Below are positions 60,441 through 64,000 of a DNA stretch of 64,000 bases, piece by piece. Under the pieces are notes generated by a model. It was not told the DNA's origin. It did not search any database and saw nothing but the letters and a program-made list of their open reading frames with translations. This DNA is from Dryococelus australis (lineage: Eukaryota > Arthropoda > Insecta > Phasmatodea > Phasmatidae). The stretch spans positions 291,720,966-291,784,965 of the forward strand of contig CM057009.1 of assembly GCA_029891345.1 (NCBI GenBank), in the 5' to 3' direction. Position 1 is the stretch's first letter. Each line of letters starts with the position of its first letter. A program made the position numbers and the translations under genes.

Positions 60441-60914
60441 TTACGGATATGCACAAAAATTTCGGGAAACACTTGCACGATATTTAATATGGTTTAAGGA
60501 GCTTGACTTCTTTCCACTTCGAACTCGTCGGGGTCGTACATTCAGCCCCTTCACATGATTAACTTTAAAGCGAAATTTCGAAATACGAAGAACCCAGCAG
60601 CCCAATTTCCCAAGTTGTTGGGGGTGATTTAATACCCAGACGAGTGCCTGATTATCAGTATACAGGTCACACTCCTCGTGCTCGATATAGGAGGAAACAT
60701 TTTCGAGACCGAAGATGAAAGCAAGTGTTTCCTTTTTGTAAACTCCTAACTTCCTTTCTCCTAGCATCAAACTTCGGCTAGCAGAGGCAATGGGAACGAG
60801 TCCCTTTTCAACACGTTCACTTAACACGGCCTCCAAGGCCAAGGATGATGCATCGACTTGCACCACAAATCGTTGCGCAAAGTCAGGCAAATGTAAAACA
60901 GGCAGGATGGTCAA
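60441..60914 (-). pseudogene. pol: Gypsy RNase H
   Basis: A 157-codon frame: FVVQVDASSLALEAVLSE (first Asp), an IFGLENVSSYIEH helix where the catalytic Glu usually lies, CDLYTDNQALVWVLNH (Asp of the TD motif), then RISKFRFKVNHVKGLNV. This is the RT-fused Ty3-type RNase H, which removes RNA from the RNA:DNA hybrid. Core motifs are well kept, but the neighbouring frames are broken. Confidence 0.8.
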
Positions 60915-61005
60915 CTACTTTTTAATTCTACGAAGGCCTGCTCAGGACCCCAAAGAAACTCAACTTCTTTTTTTTCTTTAGATGATTCAGGCGGGCAGCC
61001 ATTTC

Positions 61006-61515
61006 TCAAAAATGTGCTATGAACCTAGAGCAATATCCTAGGATCCTCAAGAATTTTTGAACACCCTTAAAATTTTTTGGATGCGAAAATTCAAAACTGG
61101 TGCCTTCAGTAAGAAGATATCCTAAGAACCTGACCTTGTTGGACCCGATGCGAATCAAGATCTTCACTATAAACGATTGTATCGTGTATGTAATTAAACA
61201 CAAACTGAAATTTAAATTCGGACAAAACATGGTATAAAACTCGGGAGAGTGCTTGACTTTCAAAATGATCTCCTATTGGAACTCGCGTAAAGGCAAATTG
61301 AGAGCAGGGAATACTGAACGCCGTGTATTTTCTACATGAAGGGTGGAGAAGACACTGGTGAAAGTTGTTATTCAAATCCAGTATAGAAAAAATACGTGCT
61401 TTACCTAGATGTTGCAACGTACAATGTATTGTTGGTAACGGAAAAGGGTCCATATATATCTTTCTACTAATCTGAGAATGGTTATCCCCCAAGCTATAGT
61501 TATCACTGTCACGTT
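61006..61515 (-). pseudogene. pol: Gypsy reverse transcriptase, broken
   Basis: Two overlapping frames. 61106-61492 holds MDPFPLPTIHCTLQHLGKAR, FSILDLNNNFHQCLLH (with the first catalytic Asp), the thumb-proximal FTRVPIGDHFESQALSRVL, and the active-site region FNYIHDTIVYSEDL. The YxDD box reads YIHD, so the first of the paired Asp residues is His. 61006-61263 continues in another frame with RFLGYLLTEG and FLRILGYCSRFI, the motif after the palm. Frameshifts and the altered box make it inactive. Confidence 0.85.
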
Positions 61516-61521
61516 TCCTGA

Positions 61522-62019
61522 CTAAAAATCCTGGCGAACATTAGTCTGACTAGCCTCCAGAAGTTTTTTTATTATGTCACAGAAAGCCTGCAATTTTGGT
61601 GGAGGGCACCGAAAGTGCTTATCGCGCACGAATATATCATCGGTTAGAACAAATTTGTAAGGAAGTACGTCACATCTCCCAATCCAGGATGTAATGACAT
61701 CATATTCGGCCTTAAGGGCTTCCAACTTTTCGTGAGACAATTCCAGGCCGTCACTTTCTTCCGATACCAGGACCAAAAATTCCTCTGAAAAATTCGCCTT
61801 TAGACCCACCCGGATGTTCGGCGCGAATCCAAAAGACACATAACCCTGATCTAAATTAACAGAGGCTCTAGCCTTCCCCATAAAATCTAGCCATAGAATG
61901 AGATTGTGCGTCAAATTTACAATCACCCTAAATTGATGCGTCCATGAAAGTAACCCAATCTTAAAATGGAGATTTATGAAAACGTCGCCTTTCGATATAT
62001 TTCCATTAGCTACACACAA
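61522..62019 (-). pseudogene. pol: Gypsy protease and start of pol
   Basis: VIVNLTHNLILWLDFMGKAR matches the second half of retropepsins, where ILGLDFL is usual (Trp replaces Gly here). It is followed by the linker to RT: LELSHEKLEALKAEYDVITS, then LTDDIFVRDKHFRCPPPK and IIKKLLEAS, all typical of the segment before the first RT motif. The DTG/DSG active site upstream was not found in an open frame. The frame ends at VRQDF where RT should begin. Confidence 0.7.
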
Positions 62020-62239
62020 ACTTTTTTCTGCAGTGGTGTTTATACGGCTGTGGGTGACGATTTTGTTTTTTAAACAAAAAGGTAAGAAAAGATTACTTAA
62101 TTATACAGTGCCTCGCAACAGTATCCACTAGCGCAAGACAATTTTGCGCACCGCAAGTAACTTTTAACATACATTTAGGATTCAAGGCCGAACACGAGAA
62201 TTTAAAATTCAAACGACCAGCAGACCCACGTCTCACACT

Positions 62240-63436
62240 GGTCACTCGTCGTTTCCGTGCTCATCACAAAACTGACGCAAAGGCCCTACACGACCACATT
62301 TGAAACATTTACGCTATGAAAGGGCCCGTCTAGTCTCTGGGCAGTCCCGGGTGACATGCCCCGCACAGAGCAATTTATGCAACGTAAAAGCCGCTGGCGT
62401 TTATCTTCCAAATACTCGGTAGTGACCTTGCCGGAAAACCGCCAACTAACTCACCACCTACACGAGCCTCCGCGGGTCAACGTGCACGGAACTCCCGACC
62501 TGTGACAACGCGACTTTGTACGTCTACCGCAAGTCGGCGTAACTCGCGCAGTGTAGAGGGGATCGCGATCAGCGTATATAAACTGCGTATAGGCTGTTCG
62601 CGATAAAGAGAGCACTTTTTAAGGCCCTCCCAACAGGCATTAACAACTAATAAATATGTTTTATTGCAGCCTCAGACATTAACTTTTGAGAGTAGTGAAA
62701 GTATACAACGAATTTATTAGTCACGTGACAATGCTGATATTAAAAAAATGGCTCAAATATAAAAACTGGCTTAAAAGAAAATTAGAAGGGCCTTAAACAG
62801 TGCTCACTTTACTGTGAACGGCCTATACATAAACTGCTTACTTGCGGCAAAAGATTATCCAAAATGACATAAACTAGTTCCTGCTCGCTTAACCCCATAC
62901 ATAACGCCTCGCGAAATCCACTCACTGAATAAATAAATTAAAATACTGACTCCCCTGAACCCTGAGAACGAAACACATGATCCCGCTCACATTGGCGTCT
63001 AACGCGCTGGCAATAGTGCGCCAAGAACGCGTCGTTTAAAACCCAACCAGGTCCCGCCTGCTAAATTAGCTAATTCCTCGTTTGGAAGCTGTGACACGAA
63101 CCCTTGACACTTAATTGCAATACCCTGCAAAAGCTGACGTTCCGACACTAATCCCAAATTTGCAATTTGCGTAACAGCTATGAAAAAAAATGCGAAACGT
63201 GCACGGGTTCTATGGTGCTCAGGACAGGAACAGGGTGAAGGGAAATAAGAAGTAATTTGTTGTGATGCGGTGATCCCAGTGACACACTCACCGGTCCGCA
63301 TATGGTTTATATAGTCTGTAGATATATCGTGGGGTAGCGTGAGCATGCTAGCTGCGATGTTACCATCGCTGTGTCCCAACTGTTCTTCTTGAAGATATTC
63401 CAAAGCTACGTGGTTTAGACTGATGTTAGAACACAT
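62240..63436 (-). pseudogene. gag: gag of the Gypsy element, disrupted
   Basis: A 145-codon frame (62999-63436) ends with GGTWLGFKRRVLGALLPAR, gag-like, and is followed after a stop and frameshift by LSEQELVYVILDNLLPQ (to about 62838). A MITE then splits the frame. Beyond it comes LRELRRLAVDVQSRVV, and then two zinc-knuckle-like Cys clusters: one at 62341-62381, whose first CxxC and GHVTRDC halves are in different frames, and one at 62266-62307 (KCFKCGRVG...FC) with Pro where the His should be. Gag binds and packages the RNA in the particle; this copy cannot be functional. The 5' limit is only where the frame opens. Confidence 0.7.
62587..62828. mobile_element. GTATAGGC-family MITE with perfect 9-bp TSD
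   Basis: 242 bp, starting GTATAGGCTGTTCGCGATAA and ending GCTCACTTTACTGTGAACGG CCTATAC. ATAAACTGC lies exactly at 62578-62586 and 62829-62837. Leaving out the MITE and one copy of the 9-mer brings the gag frame on both sides into register, confirming the boundaries. Nine-base duplications are typical of MULE (Mutator-like) transposition. Confidence 0.9.
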
Positions 63437-63672
63437 TTGATATGAATAAGTGTTTTAATATGCTGGCATACGACTTTTGAATAAGTTGAAACGCAAATAG
63501 CGAATATTTCTTTTTTTAAAGAGCGGGTTTGTGGTTCAAAACCAAATGCAAACAAACGTCTTGGTATCGTTGAAATTCTTGAGGTTGGTAGTTATTTTCG
63601 GCAGTTACTGAGACAATGTTAGGGACGTGTGGTTAAGACGAAAACCTGTCTATGCCATCTTTCGTCTATGAT
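63437..63672. other. Unassigned; may hold the 5' leader of the Gypsy element
   Basis: No LTR end or primer-binding site could be recognised. Confidence 0.3.
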
Positions 63673-63965
63673 GTAGTTCATTCACGGTTACTTCCAACTT
63701 TTCAAGCCCTGATCAAGATCTACTTCCATAATATTCCTCCGCCCCAAGCATTAAATAAAAAATAAAGCGAGAGAAATAATTTAAGTTATCACAAATGGTT
63801 ACCTAAGTCTATTTTTTCGACGTTAATATATGGAACTACTTTCCCCTCCATCGTTACCAACTTTATTGGACACATGTCACTCATTTAAATAAACGCATAT
63901 AGGGGCAGTGGCGTTTTTCTAAGGTTGATTTCAAAAGGGCTCACTTTATGGTGAACAGCCTTTAC
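63673..63965. mobile_element. GTATAGGC-family MITE, reverse
   Basis: Left GTAGTTCATTCACGGTTACT, right CAAAAGGGCTCACTTTATGG TGAACAGCCTTTAC. The left 65 bp are closest to the start of the long-inverted-repeat element at 41396, including the shared flank TAGTTCATTCACGGTTACTT. Confidence 0.7.
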
Positions 63966-64000
63966 AAGCTGTTCGAGGTTAAAGTAAGCACTTCGGAAAC
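63961..64000. mobile_element. Start of a further GTATAGGC-family MITE
   Basis: TTTACAAGCTGTTCGAGGTT AAAGTAAGCAC begins at the end of the previous copy, apparently sharing its last few bases, and runs off the window. Confidence 0.55.

Larger units (their letters stand above)
59354..63436 (-). mobile_element. Decayed Ty3/Gypsy LTR retrotransposon
   Basis: Minus-strand order gag, protease, reverse transcriptase, RNase H, integrase: the canonical Ty3/Gypsy order. The coding region is broken into several frames by stops and frameshifts and by a MITE at 62587-62828. The two LTRs were not identified, so the element is larger than given. Parts are described separately below. Confidence 0.85.

Noticed and set aside
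1..64000. CRISPR arrays, operons, rRNA genes, intact tRNA genes
   Set aside because: No regular spacer-repeat pattern, no rRNA-like sequence, and all tRNA-like pieces fail to fold or are SINE heads.

Overview
This is a window from a large, AT-rich, repeat-laden animal genome. tRNA-derived SINEs, many short terminal-inverted-repeat (TIR) elements, a decayed Ty3/Gypsy retrotransposon and a single fibronectin-III exon of the kind used in insect cell-adhesion receptors suggest an insect or other arthropod, perhaps a polyneopteran with a large genome. The species guess is inference. There is no sign of bacterial, plasmid, phage or CRISPR content. Almost all longer reading frames lie inside repeats or are chance openings.

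The only convincing host coding sequence is one exon at 6311-6498 (+), flanked by consensus splice sites. It encodes most of one FN3 domain, plausibly from a Sidekick-like adhesion protein. The rest reads as intron or intergenic DNA.

Layout. 1-1.8 kb: end of a MITE, a 75-79 bp minisatellite split by a SINE, a CpG-rich stretch and a second SINE family with a perfect 14-bp target duplication. 3.4-10.3 kb: two CACTGTTA elements, several MITEs of the GTATAGGC family (one with a Tc1-like deletion derivative nested in it, ending just upstream of the FN3 exon) and a hAT MITE. 11.5-13.6 kb: SINE, perfect 85-bp duplication, probable solo LTR. 16-18 kb: a diverged array of about eight 280-bp tandem units, then a CACTGAGA element. 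20.8-28.8 kb: TTAA-flanked MITE, two hAT MITEs, tRNA relic, possible LINE 5' end. 31.9-39.7 kb: MULE/FLYWCH transposase fossil, piggyBac-type MITE, nested MITEs, SINEs and a 1.1-kb CTCTTAA element. 41.4-47.7 kb: long-inverted-repeat element with a CACTGAGA element nested inside, more MITEs. 48-56 kb: microsatellites, SINEs (one SINE inside another) and a G-quadruplex motif. 57-64 kb: 195-bp tandem duplication, then a minus-strand Ty3/Gypsy element (gag-PR-RT-RH-IN) broken by stops and frameshifts, with a MITE in its gag region flanked by a perfect 9-bp duplication.

The biology here is layered mobile-element history rather than a gene cluster. No autonomous intact transposon was found. The best items for follow-up are the 280-bp array, the MITE families whose superfamily can be assigned from target-site duplications, the SINE-in-SINE, and the transposon end about 45 bp from the FN3 splice acceptor. 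No clear new gene system was recognised.
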